This document shows, piece after piece, positions 43,381 through 51,120 of a stretch of 64,000 bases of DNA. The translations under genes were made by a program, and so were the position numbers. This stretch comes from DATFMP01 sp035266845 (GTDB lineage: Bacteria; SAR324; JACQKK01): positions 1 through 64,000 of the forward strand of contig DATFMP010000022.1 of assembly GCA_035266845.1 (NCBI GenBank). Reading direction: 5' to 3'. Within the stretch, counting starts at the first letter, position 1; the number at the start of each line of letters is the position of its first letter. The notes under the pieces were generated by a model. The model was not told the origin of the DNA, did not search any database, and saw nothing but the letters and a program-made list of their open reading frames with translations.

Positions 43381-44013
43381 TCAGGCCACCTTGTCGGGCC
43401 ACTCGCACTCAGCCGCGATGACGCAGTGAGCGCAGTCCGGCTTGCGCGCCTTGCACACGTAGCGGCCGTGCAGGATCAGGTAGTGGTGCGCGTGGTGCAG
43501 GTGGCGCTTGGGCACGATGCGCAGCAGGCCCTCCTCCACCTCACGCACGGTCTTGCCCGGCGCCAAGCCCGTGCGATTGCCCAGCCGAAACACGTGGGTG
43601 TCCACGGCGATAGTAGGGTGCCCGAAGGCCACGTTGAGGATCACATTGGCCGTCTTGCGGCCCACCCCCGGCAGCGCCTCCAGCGCCTCGCGGTGCGGCG
43701 GGACCTCGCCACCGTGGCGCTCCAGCAACAGGCGGCAGGTGGCGATGATGTTGCGGGCCTTGGTGGGCGCCAGGCCGATGGTGCGGATGTGGGAGAGCAG
43801 GCCCGCCTCGCCCAGCTTCAGCAGGGCGTCCGGCGTGCCATAGCGCGGAAACAGGTTAGCCGTGGCGGCATTGACCGACTTGTCCGTGGCCTGCGCACTG
43901 AGGATCACGGCCACCAGCAGCTCGAAGGGGGAGCGGTAGACCAACTCCGAGCGCGGCTCGGGTCCCGTGGCCGCCAGCTTGTCGAAGAGGCGCGCGGCCT
44001 TGGCCCGGGTCAC
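43381..44013 (-). CDS. nth: Endonuclease III (Nth)
   Basis: 210 residues from GTG 44013, overlapping the lysC stop as GTGA. It excises oxidised pyrimidines. The helix-hairpin-helix LPGVGRKTANVILNVAFG contains the catalytic Lys, VDTHVFRLGNR the catalytic Asp, and C-x6-C-x2-C-x5-C (CKARKPDCAHCVIAAEC) the [4Fe-4S] cluster. All are intact. The lysC-nth pairing is unusual but clearly translationally coupled. Confidence 0.93.
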   Translation of the reverse strand: MTRAKAARLFDKLAATGPEPRSELVYRSPFELLVAVILSAQATDKSVNAATANLFPRYGTPDALLKLGEAGLLSHIRTIGLAPTKARNIIATCRLLLERHGGEVPPHREALEALPGVGRKTANVILNVAFGHPTIAVDTHVFRLGNRTGLAPGKTVREVEEGLLRIVPKRHLHHAHHYLILHGRYVCKARKPDCAHCVIAAECEWPDKVA

Positions 44014-45413
44014 TTGGCGCTCTGCGGCTCTTCCAGGAAGGCGTGGTGGATAGCCTTGAGGCCCACCTCCGCGTCCTCCTCCTTGATGACGCAGGAGATG
44101 TTGATCTCCGAGGCGCCCTGCGAAATCATCTCGATGTTCACGCCCGCCTCGCCGAGGCTGGTAAACATGCGCCCAGCGGTGCCCTGAGCGTACTTCATGC
44201 CCTCGCCCACCATGGCCAGGATGGCCCGGCCGGGGGTGATGTCCACCTGACCCAGCTCCTGCAGCGAGGCCATGGCCTTCTCCAACTCCTCGCGGCGATC
44301 CACCGTGAAGGACAGGCTCACCTCGGAGGTGGCGATGAGATCCACCACGACCCCGTTCTCCGCCAGCACCTCGAACACCCGCGCCATGAAGCCGTAGGCG
44401 TTGTACATGCGGTTGGAGGTGATGGTGAAGATGGTGATGCCCTTCTTCGCCGTCACCGCGGTGACCCGCTGGGGCAGCGCCCCGGCCTTGTTGCGGGGCA
44501 GGATCACGGTGCCCGGGGCCTCCGGGCGGAACGTGTTCTTGATGCGGATGGGCACCTCCGCCGCCACCACGCGCTCCATCGTGAACGGGTGCAGCACCTC
44601 CGAGCCGAAGTAGGTCAGCTCGCTGGCCTCCGTGGGCGAGATGCTTGGCAGCACGCGCGCCGTGGGCACGCGGCGGGGATCGGCCGTGAACACGCCGTCC
44701 ACCTCCTTCCACACTTGCATCTCCTCCACCTTCTTGCGGCCCAGGCCCGCGGAGATCAACGCCGCGGTGAAGTCCGTGTAGCCCCGCCCCACCGCCCGCA
44801 GCAGGCCGCCCGGCACCATGCCGAAGAAGCCGGTCACCACGGGCACCTCGTGGTCCTTGGGCGCGCACTGCATGGCCAGCCGCTCCTGCAGGCGCCGGAA
44901 GAAGCCCGGGGTCACCTCCGCCTCCTCCTCCGGCACTACATGCGTGAGGTCCACGAACACCGTGGGCACCGCGCGGTCGCGCAGCACGGACGAGAGCAGG
45001 AACGCGCTGAAGCGCTCGCCTGTGGCCATCAGGATGTCCTGGGAGCGAGGGGAAAGCTCGCGGATCACCTGGATCGCATCCAGGAAGCTGTGCAGCCAGA
45101 TCAGCTCCGTCTCGATCCAGCGCTCCACCTCCTCGCGCAGTTCCAGCGAGGCGATGGCCTCGCTCACGGCCCGGCGATGGTTGGCCTCCAGCTTCTCCAG
45201 CGGCACCTCAAAGGGCACGCCCTGCACGGCCAACTCACCCGCCTCCAGCAGCAGGTTGGTGGTGCCCTCGGACTTCACCGTGCTGCTCATGGCCGAGACG
45301 ACCGCGATCACCTCGTGTTCCTTGCGCGCGTGCTGGATGATCTCCGCCACGTTGCGCATGCGCTCACCGGTGCCCACGCTGGTGCCACCAAACTTCTGTA
45401 CGATCATGCCCAT
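44010..45413 (-). CDS. lysC: Aspartokinase, monofunctional
   Basis: 467 residues. It phosphorylates L-aspartate, the first step to Lys, Thr and Met. VQKFGGTSVG opens the kinase domain; MATGERFSAFLLSSVLRD, TDFTAALISAGL, WKEVDGVFTADPRRVP and SELTYFGSEVLHPFTM are catalytic and substrate blocks. Two C-terminal ACT domains follow (VTAKKGITIFTITSNRMYNAYGF and MVGEGMKYAQGTAGRMF). The length and KFGGTSV fit the class of monofunctional, feedback-regulated enzymes. Start ATG 45413, with AAGGA upstream. No T-box, lysine riboswitch or leader peptide was found upstream. Confidence 0.92.
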   Translation of the reverse strand: MGMIVQKFGGTSVGTGERMRNVAEIIQHARKEHEVIAVVSAMSSTVKSEGTTNLLLEAGELAVQGVPFEVPLEKLEANHRRAVSEAIASLELREEVERWIETELIWLHSFLDAIQVIRELSPRSQDILMATGERFSAFLLSSVLRDRAVPTVFVDLTHVVPEEEAEVTPGFFRRLQERLAMQCAPKDHEVPVVTGFFGMVPGGLLRAVGRGYTDFTAALISAGLGRKKVEEMQVWKEVDGVFTADPRRVPTARVLPSISPTEASELTYFGSEVLHPFTMERVVAAEVPIRIKNTFRPEAPGTVILPRNKAGALPQRVTAVTAKKGITIFTITSNRMYNAYGFMARVFEVLAENGVVVDLIATSEVSLSFTVDRREELEKAMASLQELGQVDITPGRAILAMVGEGMKYAQGTAGRMFTSLGEAGVNIEMISQGASEINISCVIKEEDAEVGLKAIHHAFLEEPQSAK

Positions 45414-45491
45414 GGATGGTCCTTGCTCTCTCGGCCCCACCAGTCCCCTAAACTGCAATTCTTGACCGATTTTCAGCCTCTTGTACACCTT

Positions 45492-45512
45492 TTGGCCCCA
45501 CTTTGGGGCCAA
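45492..45512. promoter_or_regulatory. Palindrome in the lysC / RHH divergent region
   Basis: TTGGCCCCA (45492-45500), loop CTT, and TGGGGCCAA (45504-45512) form an exact 9-bp inverted repeat, AT-flanked, 79 bases upstream of the lysC start and 102 bases upstream of the RHH gene. A transcription-factor site or leader hairpin is possible. Confidence 0.4.
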
Positions 45513-45552
45513 TACCGCGTCGCTCTGCACTACTTGACTCATTGAACTATCT

Positions 45553-45592
45553 TGGTACATTGGTACCAATACTGACGATTCGCATCGGTACG
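45553..45592 (+). promoter_or_regulatory. GGTAC repeat array, probable RHH operator
   Basis: TTGGTACA (45553-45560) is directly followed by TTGGTACC (45561-45568), and CGGTAC follows at 45587-45592; TTGGTACCAA (45561-45570) is also a palindrome. Direct repeats with an 8-base period ahead of a gene with a ribbon-helix-helix N-terminus fit an operator bound cooperatively by that protein. Confidence 0.5.
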
Positions 45593-45614
45593 ACCCCTTT
45601 GGTGGAGCGGAAAT

Positions 45615-46343
45615 ATGGCTCAGGCAGCGATGCAAACCCCGGCGCAAGCGCCGGACGGGCCCGTGGTGGAGCGGGTGCAGACGGGCGTTCGGCTGGAGAA
45701 GCGCATGCTCAAGGTGCTGAAAGGCCTCGCCGAGTACCTGGACATCACGCTGGGCGACCTGCTGGAGGGCGTGGTGCTGCACGCCTTTGCCGGACGCGCA
45801 CCGTTCAGCGAGGGCACGCGGGCCCGCATCCGGGAGCTGCAGGGGGTCTACGGGATGGACTACGGCGTAAAGGCTGCCCACCGCATGCGCGAGGCCGCGG
45901 GTGAGCCGCCGGACCCCGCCGAATCGCCCGCGCTGGGCTGGGACGACCTCAGCGACGCCGGGGTGGCCCACGCCTTCGCCAGCGGGGCGCTGGTCGGGGC
46001 GGAGTTCCACCATGCCCACCATGTGCGCGTGGCCTGGGTGCTGCTGCGGGAGCACGGCCCGGCCGAGGCCTTGCCGCTGATGCGGGCGGGCATCCACCGC
46101 ATCGCGCAGGCGCATGGCCACCCGGGGCTGTACCACGAGACCATCACCGCGGCGTACCTGCACCTGATTCACGCAAGTGCGCAGGCGGAGCCGGGTCTGG
46201 GCTGGGAACTCTTCCGCGAGCGCCACCCTGCGCTGTTCCAGTGGCCCTCGGCCCTGCTCGCCGAGCACTACAGTCCGGAGCGGCTGAACGACCCCGACGC
46301 CCGCGCCAACTTTCTGCTCCCCGACCGCGCCCCGCTGCCGTAG
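45615..46343 (+). CDS. Ribbon-helix-helix N-terminal regulator fused to a conserved C-terminal domain
   Basis: 242 residues. Residues ~18-60 (VERVQTGVRLEKRMLKVLKGLAEYLDITLGDLLEGVVLHAF) have the strand-helix-helix pattern of CopG/Arc proteins. The remainder (HHAHHVRVAWVLLREHGPAEAL, GHPGLYHETITAAYLHLI, LLAEHYSPERLNDPDARANFLLPDRAPLP) is a conserved domain found in many short bacterial proteins of unknown role. The GGTAC repeats directly upstream suggest autoregulation. It is divergent from lysC and may influence it. Confidence 0.55.
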   Translation: MAQAAMQTPAQAPDGPVVERVQTGVRLEKRMLKVLKGLAEYLDITLGDLLEGVVLHAFAGRAPFSEGTRARIRELQGVYGMDYGVKAAHRMREAAGEPPDPAESPALGWDDLSDAGVAHAFASGALVGAEFHHAHHVRVAWVLLREHGPAEALPLMRAGIHRIAQAHGHPGLYHETITAAYLHLIHASAQAEPGLGWELFRERHPALFQWPSALLAEHYSPERLNDPDARANFLLPDRAPLP

Positions 46344-46396
46344 AGGCGAACGCGGGACGAGGTCATCCGGGGCTCCCAAACAGCCAAAAAAGTCCG

Positions 46397-46563
46397 TTGT
46401 GGGGGCCAAAGGCCCCCACAACCCCAGCACATGGGGTCCAGGCTGGTAGCGCTCCCTTGGGGCCAACTGCCCTTCCAAGTCCAAGCTGTGTCTAAACAGA
46501 CGTCGCTATAGGCTTCCGCGCGCTTCGAGACGCGGCGGTCGTTCTGCGAGGTTCTTCAGACAC
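46397..46563. repeat. Palindromic repeat (GGGGGCC class) plus degraded CTTCGAGACGCG element
   Basis: TTGTGGGGGCC (46397-46407) and GGCCCCCACAA (46411-46421) pair perfectly over 11 bp with an AAA loop, between convergent gene ends. A-rich left flank CAGCCAAAAAAGTCC and right flank CCCCAGCAC match the family. A degenerate CTTCGAGACGCGGCGG...TTCTTCAG block follows at 46522-46558. Confidence 0.7.
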
Positions 46564-46566
46564 AGC

Positions 46567-47265
46567 CTAATCGGACGGCCTGTCGCCGGCCGGATCGGGC
46601 TCGCCCAGAATGCGCTCGGGGTGCTTGATGCTCTGGCGCAGCCACTTGGCGTAGAGGGCCTGCTGGCGCTCCGGACTGAGGGCAAAGCGCTCGGGCCGGG
46701 GGTCGTCGGCCGCAAGGCGCGTGATGGCTTGGCGCGCCTGATAGGCGCTGATGGCAACGGCCACGGACAGGTTGAGACTTTCCACGAATCCCAGCATGTC
46801 GATGCGGAAGGCGCCGTCGGCAAGCGCCAGCACCTCGTCCGAGACCCCCAGGTGCTCGTTGCCGAAGACCAGCGCCGAGCGGCGGCTCCAGTCCAGCGCG
46901 GGCAGGGATGTGGCTCCGCCGGCGCTCAGGTGGCTGGCGTAGACGGTATAGCCCGCGGCCTTAAGGCTCTGCAGGCAGTCCGCGGTGGTGGGCGCCTCCT
47001 GCAGCGAGAGCCAGCGGTCTGCGCTGATGCTGATGCCGCGCGAGAGCTGCAGGCGCTCGCCGGGCTGCACCAGGTGCGCATCCTGGAACGAGAAGGCATC
47101 CAGCGAGCGCAGGGCGGCGCTGAGGTTGTGGGGGTCGATCATGCGTTCGAATACGAACGCCACGTGATCGCTGCGGCCGGCCAGCACCGTGCGCATGCGC
47201 CGGCGCCGGGCGTCGGTGAGCAGCGGCTCCAGGCGGGCGATCACTTCCGCGTCGGACAGGGGCAT
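46567..47265 (-). CDS. trmH: tRNA (guanosine(18)-2'-O)-methyltransferase TrmH (SpoU family)
   Basis: 232 residues with the three SPOUT motifs: IDPHNLSAALRS (motif 1), LVFGNEHLGVSDE (motif 2) and IDMLGFVESLNLSVAVAI (motif 3). TrmH makes Gm18 in the D-loop of tRNA with SAM. The N-terminal MRTVLAGRSDHVAFVFERM and C-terminal PERILGEP basic/helical parts fit TrmH, although other SpoU members have the same motifs. Ends convergently with the RHH gene. Confidence 0.85.
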   Translation of the reverse strand: MPLSDAEVIARLEPLLTDARRRRMRTVLAGRSDHVAFVFERMIDPHNLSAALRSLDAFSFQDAHLVQPGERLQLSRGISISADRWLSLQEAPTTADCLQSLKAAGYTVYASHLSAGGATSLPALDWSRRSALVFGNEHLGVSDEVLALADGAFRIDMLGFVESLNLSVAVAISAYQARQAITRLAADDPRPERFALSPERQQALYAKWLRQSIKHPERILGEPDPAGDRPSD

Positions 47266-47350
47266 GGGCGGGCCTCGACGGAAACGCTCAGGCGCGCGTC
47301 CAGCCGGTGCGAGGGTGGTGGGACGGAACGACGGCCGGGGGCACCCGCGG

Positions 47351-48316
47351 TCAACTCGCCAGGGCCAGGAACTCCGGCCCTTCGGCCAGGGCGTGCAGCC
47401 GCGCGATGAGGGTCGGCTCGTCGTTCACCTCCAGCAACGTGCGGCGGACCTGCTTGGCGAGCTGGAAGCCCCGCAGGTAGCCCGCCAAGTGCCTGCGAAT
47501 CTCGATGAGTGCCTGGCGCTCGGGCTTGCTTTCGCGCATGAGGTGGTAGTGGCGGATCATCACCTGCACACGCTCGGCCACGGTCGGGTGGCGCTGGCCC
47601 GCATCGGCCAGGAAGACCCACGGGTTGCCGATGGCGGCGCGGCCGATCATGAAGCCGTCCAGGTCGCCCAGGCGGCGCAGGCCATCCGCATGGTCCTGCA
47701 CGTCCCCATTGCCCAGTACGGGCACCGAGAGGTGCCGCTTCAGCTCGTGGATGGGCGCCCAGTCCGCCTCTCCGCGGAACGCCTGGTTGTACGTGCGGCC
47801 ATGAATGGTGATCAGCGAGGCGCCGGCATCCACCAGCGATGAGGCGAACGGGACAAGCTGCTCCGCGTTGCTCCAGCCCAGCCGGGTCTTCACCGAGACC
47901 TCGATGCGGCAGGCGTTGGCGATGGCCTCCACCACGCGGCAGGCTTGATTGACATCGCGCATCAAGCCGCTACCATGTTGAGAATGAACGATTTTCCTGG
48001 CCGGACAGCCCATGTTGATGTCCACTCCGGCCACCCCCTGCTGCTCCAGAATCAGGGCCGCCTCTCGAAAGGCTTCGGGGCTGTTGCCGAACAACTGCAC
48101 GAAATAGGGATGTTCCTCCGGCACAAAGGCCAGCCGCTGACGCAGGCGCTCGCTGCGCAAGAAGCCGTCCGCGCTGGTAAACTCGCTGAACAACACCACG
48201 TCCGGCGCGAAGCTGCGCACGAGGCGCCGATAAGCGCTGTCCGTAACGCCGTCCATGGGCGCCAGGCACACAATGGGTCGGGGCATTTCCGCCCAGGGGC
48301 GCGGGGCTTGGGTCAT
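47351..48316 (-). CDS. dus: tRNA-dihydrouridine synthase (Dus)
   Basis: 321 residues. An FMN-dependent reductase of uridine in tRNA. LAPMDGVTDSAYRRLV is the FMN-binding start; INMGCPARKIVHSQHGSGLM has the catalytic Cys; VSVKTRLGW, ITIHGRTYNQAFRGEADW and VLGNGDVQDHADG...FMIGRAAIGNPW follow. The long N-terminal FLRSERLRQRLAFVPEEHPYFVQLFG fits the Dus family. The C-terminus is helical. DusB is the most likely subclass, but this needs a tree. Confidence 0.9.
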   Translation of the reverse strand: MTQAPRPWAEMPRPIVCLAPMDGVTDSAYRRLVRSFAPDVVLFSEFTSADGFLRSERLRQRLAFVPEEHPYFVQLFGNSPEAFREAALILEQQGVAGVDINMGCPARKIVHSQHGSGLMRDVNQACRVVEAIANACRIEVSVKTRLGWSNAEQLVPFASSLVDAGASLITIHGRTYNQAFRGEADWAPIHELKRHLSVPVLGNGDVQDHADGLRRLGDLDGFMIGRAAIGNPWVFLADAGQRHPTVAERVQVMIRHYHLMRESKPERQALIEIRRHLAGYLRGFQLAKQVRRTLLEVNDEPTLIARLHALAEGPEFLALAS

Positions 48317-48367
48317 GACCGTCTTGGGTTGCGGGGCCGGAGCACGCGCTAAGGGGCGCGTGAGTCT

Positions 48368-49765
48368 ATGAACATCCTCATCATCGACGAAAACGAGATC
48401 GTCCGGCGCCATTTGTTCTGGGCGCTGCGCAAGGGGCATGCCCTGCACGAGGCGGTGAGCCGGGAGGAAGCGCAGAACATCCTCCAGCGGCTGGCCCCGG
48501 ACGTCATCCTGATGGAACTGCTCGAGGAGCGCGACGCGGACGAATCCGCGGCCGTGGCCATGGTGGAGCGCTTGCTGGCCGAGCCCGCGCCTCCCTCCAT
48601 CATTATCATCACGCGCTCCGATCGCAAAGAGGTGGCTGCCCATCTGCTGGAGATGGGCGTGGCGGACGTCTTCACCAAGCCCTTCGATCCCGAGGAGCTG
48701 CAGGTCGTGCTCAAGCGCGTGGAGCGCCTGCGCGAGCTGCGGCCGCTGCTGGGCCGGCACGAAGCCGGCAGCGACGGCGCCCGCCCGCGGCCCCCGCCGC
48801 TGGATCACGCGCAGCGGGTGGAGCTGGGCATCGTGGGGGTAGACCGGCGCATCAAGCAGATTCTGGAGCAGATTCGGCGCATCGCGCCCACGCCGGTCTC
48901 GGTGCTCATCATGGGCGAGACGGGCACCGGCAAGGAGATCTTTGCCCAGGCCGTGCACACCCTGAGCGACCGTCGCCAGCAGCGCATGGTGCCCCTCAAC
49001 TGCGCTGTGCTCAGTGACACGCTGGTGGAAGACGAGCTGTTCGGGCACGAGAAGGGCGCCTTCACCGGGGCCGTTGAGCGGCGCAAGGGCAAGTTCGAAT
49101 ACGCCAACAAGGGCTCGCTGTTCCTGGACGAGATCGGGGAGATGAGCCCACGCCTGCAGGCCAAGTTCCTGCGGGTGGTGCAGGAGCGCACCTTCGAGCG
49201 CCTGGGGGGCAACACGCCCATCGAGACGGACTTCCGCCTGATCTCCGCCACCCATCGCGACCTGCCGGAGATGGTGCAGGAAGGCACGTTCCGCGAGGAC
49301 CTCATGTTCCGCGTGAACGTCGTCTCGTTCCACATCCCACCCCTGCGGGACCGGCGCGGGGACGTGAAGCTGCTAGGCGAGCACTTCCTGACCGAATTCG
49401 CCAAGGTCTTCGGCCGCACGGAGCCCATGCGCTTCTCGCGCGAGGTGATCCACTTCATGTACGACTATCCGTGGCCAGGCAACGTGCGCGAGCTGCGCCA
49501 CTTCGTGGAGCGGGCGGTGGCACTGGCGGACGGCCGCACGATCGGCACGGAGGCCCTGCCGGAGAGCTTCACGCCCACGGTCACCGGCGAACCTCTGGCC
49601 TCGGACAAGGGGCACTACGACAAGCTGGTCAAGAAGTACAAGCGCCAGCTCGTCATGGAAGCCCTGCAGAGCACTGGCAACAACAAGGTGCAGACCGCCC
49701 AGCTGCTGGGCATCAGCAAGTCCTACCTCTTCAAGCTCATCAAGCAGCTCTCCGTCCCGGCGTAG
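48368..49765 (+). CDS. Sigma-54-dependent regulator, receiver domain lacking the acceptor Asp
   Basis: 465 residues. An N-terminal receiver-like domain keeps the acidic pair (D7/E8), Thr82 and Lys104 (FTKPF), but Glu50 sits at the acceptor site (PDVILMELLEE). The AAA+ domain has Walker A GETGTGKE, the sigma-54 contact loop GAFTGA, Walker B GSLFLDEIGEM and the arginine-finger region. A C-terminal Fis-type HTH (NNKVQTAQLLGISKSYLFKLI) binds DNA. The layout resembles PrsR-type (PEP-CTERM-associated) regulators. A Glu in place of Asp often mimics the phosphorylated state, so it may not need a kinase; none is adjacent. Its targets are unknown. Confidence 0.85.
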   Translation: MNILIIDENEIVRRHLFWALRKGHALHEAVSREEAQNILQRLAPDVILMELLEERDADESAAVAMVERLLAEPAPPSIIIITRSDRKEVAAHLLEMGVADVFTKPFDPEELQVVLKRVERLRELRPLLGRHEAGSDGARPRPPPLDHAQRVELGIVGVDRRIKQILEQIRRIAPTPVSVLIMGETGTGKEIFAQAVHTLSDRRQQRMVPLNCAVLSDTLVEDELFGHEKGAFTGAVERRKGKFEYANKGSLFLDEIGEMSPRLQAKFLRVVQERTFERLGGNTPIETDFRLISATHRDLPEMVQEGTFREDLMFRVNVVSFHIPPLRDRRGDVKLLGEHFLTEFAKVFGRTEPMRFSREVIHFMYDYPWPGNVRELRHFVERAVALADGRTIGTEALPESFTPTVTGEPLASDKGHYDKLVKKYKRQLVMEALQSTGNNKVQTAQLLGISKSYLFKLIKQLSVPA

Positions 49766-50208
49766 ATGCTGTCTGGGAAATAGGTCTGCAAGTGGCCGGG
49801 CTGCCTGCAGCCCACAAGAAATCCAGTGCGGGGGCCGAGGGCCTTCGCTCTCCCAATCCGGCCCTGACCAGAGCCGACGCGGTGCCACGCGCAAACAGAG
49901 TCCACGGAACCTCACTCCCTGGTGGAGCGTGGGGCGCAGCCCTGCACACCCGCAGCCTATTCGCACAGGCCCTGGTAGAGCGTCAGCCCTAAACTTCAGG
50001 ATGGACACCTCCAAGGGGGCTCCACCCCCTTGGAACCCCCGCAAGGGAGCAAGCCCCCTTGACCTCATTTGGGGGGGTGCAGGGGCCTTCGGCCCCTGCC
50101 GGAACGTGGAGGGGCGGACGCGGCCGAGCGCTCGCGCGAAACCGCCGGCAGCACCGGAGGCAGCGCCTTCCTCCTCCGCAAACCCCAATATTAAGCCTTG
50201 GCGCACCA
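49766..50208. repeat. Compound palindromic intergenic region
   Basis: 443 bases without a gene, between convergent ends. It holds a degraded GGGGGCC unit (~49826-49845), CCAAGGGGG/CCCCCTTGG (50011-50019 with 50025-50033), GCAGGGGCC/GGCCCCTGC (50079-50087 with 50091-50099), and a reverse copy of the GGTTTGCGGAGG block (50150-50206). The order, read in reverse, follows that of the 215-426 and 11270-11445 blocks. Confidence 0.65.
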
Positions 50209-50664
50209 CTAGGGCAGGAAGCGCCGCGCGTGCTCCGGAGGCAGAGTGCCGCGCCATTCCAGCGGGCCCAGGCCGAGGTGCTCGCGGTGCGTGGCGACCC
50301 AGTTGTACACTGCGTCGCGCAGGGGCCGGGGTACCGCCCGCAGGGCGACCAGCGCATGCCAGGGCCAGGGCAGCCTCGCCCACACGCGCAGGATCGCCTC
50401 CGAGCGCAGGGCCAGCCCACATGCGTCCAGCAGCACCGCCGTCACCGGCTGCGCCGTCAGGGCCGGCGGCAGCACGCGGCGCGCCGTCTCCCCCTGCAGC
50501 GGCGCGAAGCGCAGCGCGCCCACGCCGCGCGGAGCATCCAGCAGTGCCACCCGGTGCACGACCCGGCGACACAAACCTCAGTGGTCATCGAAGAACAGCA
50601 CGGGGCCGGCGGCGAGCAGCCCGGCGCGGGCCGCCTCGGCGGCGTCGGCCGGGGGCGGTGTCAT
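50209..50664 (-). CDS. DCC-family thiol-disulfide oxidoreductase, probable selenoprotein (UGA read as Sec)
   Basis: 151 residues if the TGA at 50578-50580 (codon 29) is read through. DCC/DUF393 proteins share a redox motif near the N-terminus, D-x-x-C-x-x-C. Here the frame reads VLFFDDH-[UGA]-GLCRRVVHRVALLD, so UGA replaces the first Cys (U29-x-x-C32). Downstream, GALRFAPLQGETARRVL, ILRVWARLPWPWHALVALRAVPRPLRDAVYNWVATHRE are typical of the family to the natural stop. A stem-loop begins six bases after the UGA (50545-50571). The start ATG 50664 lies 27 bases after the B12-domain gene. Without Sec the reading would lose strand 1 and half the active site. Confidence 0.8.
50545..50571 (-). promoter_or_regulatory. 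Candidate bacterial SECIS stem-loop
   Basis: On the minus-strand RNA, UGUCGCC pairs with GGUGGCA (7 bp including two G-U pairs), then a G-G mismatch and GGU/ACC, closing a five-base CGUGC loop. The stem begins six bases after the UGA and the loop lies at 18-22 bases, close to the spacing of the E. coli fdhF SECIS. The loop carries GU as in known bacterial elements. Confidence 0.6.
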
Positions 50665-50691
50665 GGCGGATCGGGCGGTGTGCCGCCGCCG

Positions 50692-51120
50692 CTAGTCGCG
50701 CTCTGCGGGAATGGAGCCCTGGAGGAAGTCGATGATCTGCTGCATGGGCGTACCGGGACCGAACAGCTCGCTCACGCCCTGCTCCTTCAGCGTGCGGGCG
50801 TCCTCCTTGGGAATGATCCCGCCGCCGAAGAGCAACACGTCGTCCAGCCCGTGCTCGCGCATCTGGGCCAGCACTTGGGTGAACGCCGTCATGTGCGCGC
50901 CAGAGAGGGAGCTGAGCCCGATGGCGTCCACATCCTCCTGGATGGCCGCCTGCACGATGGCCGCCGGGGTCTGACGCAGGCCGGTGTAGATCACCTCCAT
51001 GCCCGCATCGCGCAGGGCGGAGGCGATCACGTGAATGCCGCGGTCGTGGCCGTCCAGGCCGGGCTTGGCCAGCAGGACGCGCAGCTTGCGGTGGGGTATG
51101 GTCGGTTGCGTCGCGCTCAT
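50692..51120 (-). CDS. Cobalamin B12-binding domain protein (methylmalonyl-CoA mutase small-domain type)
   Basis: 142 residues, a free-standing B12 domain like the C-terminus of methylmalonyl-CoA mutase. LAKPGLDGHDRGIHVIASALRDAGMEVIY has the D-x-H-x-x-G motif whose His ligates cobalt. GLSSLSGAHMTAF and LFGGGIIPKEDARTLKEQGVSELFGPGTP follow, as in McmA small subunits. The catalytic large subunit is not in the window, so it pairs with a subunit encoded elsewhere or is a split mutase half. ATG 51120 overlaps the GNAT stop. Confidence 0.9.
   Translation of the reverse strand: MSATQPTIPHRKLRVLLAKPGLDGHDRGIHVIASALRDAGMEVIYTGLRQTPAAIVQAAIQEDVDAIGLSSLSGAHMTAFTQVLAQMREHGLDDVLLFGGGIIPKEDARTLKEQGVSELFGPGTPMQQIIDFLQGSIPAERD

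Noticed and set aside
45492..45512. Rho-independent terminator
   Set aside because: No U-run on either side and it lies in a divergent promoter region.
45414..45614. Lysine riboswitch or T-box upstream of lysC
   Set aside because: The leader is short and shows none of the conserved loops; only simple palindromes are visible.
50209..50574. DCC gene as a truncated pseudogene starting at TTG 50574
   Set aside because: Upstream of the TGA the same frame encodes the family's first strand and motif (VLFFDDH) with a good ATG in operon position; read-through explains it better than decay.
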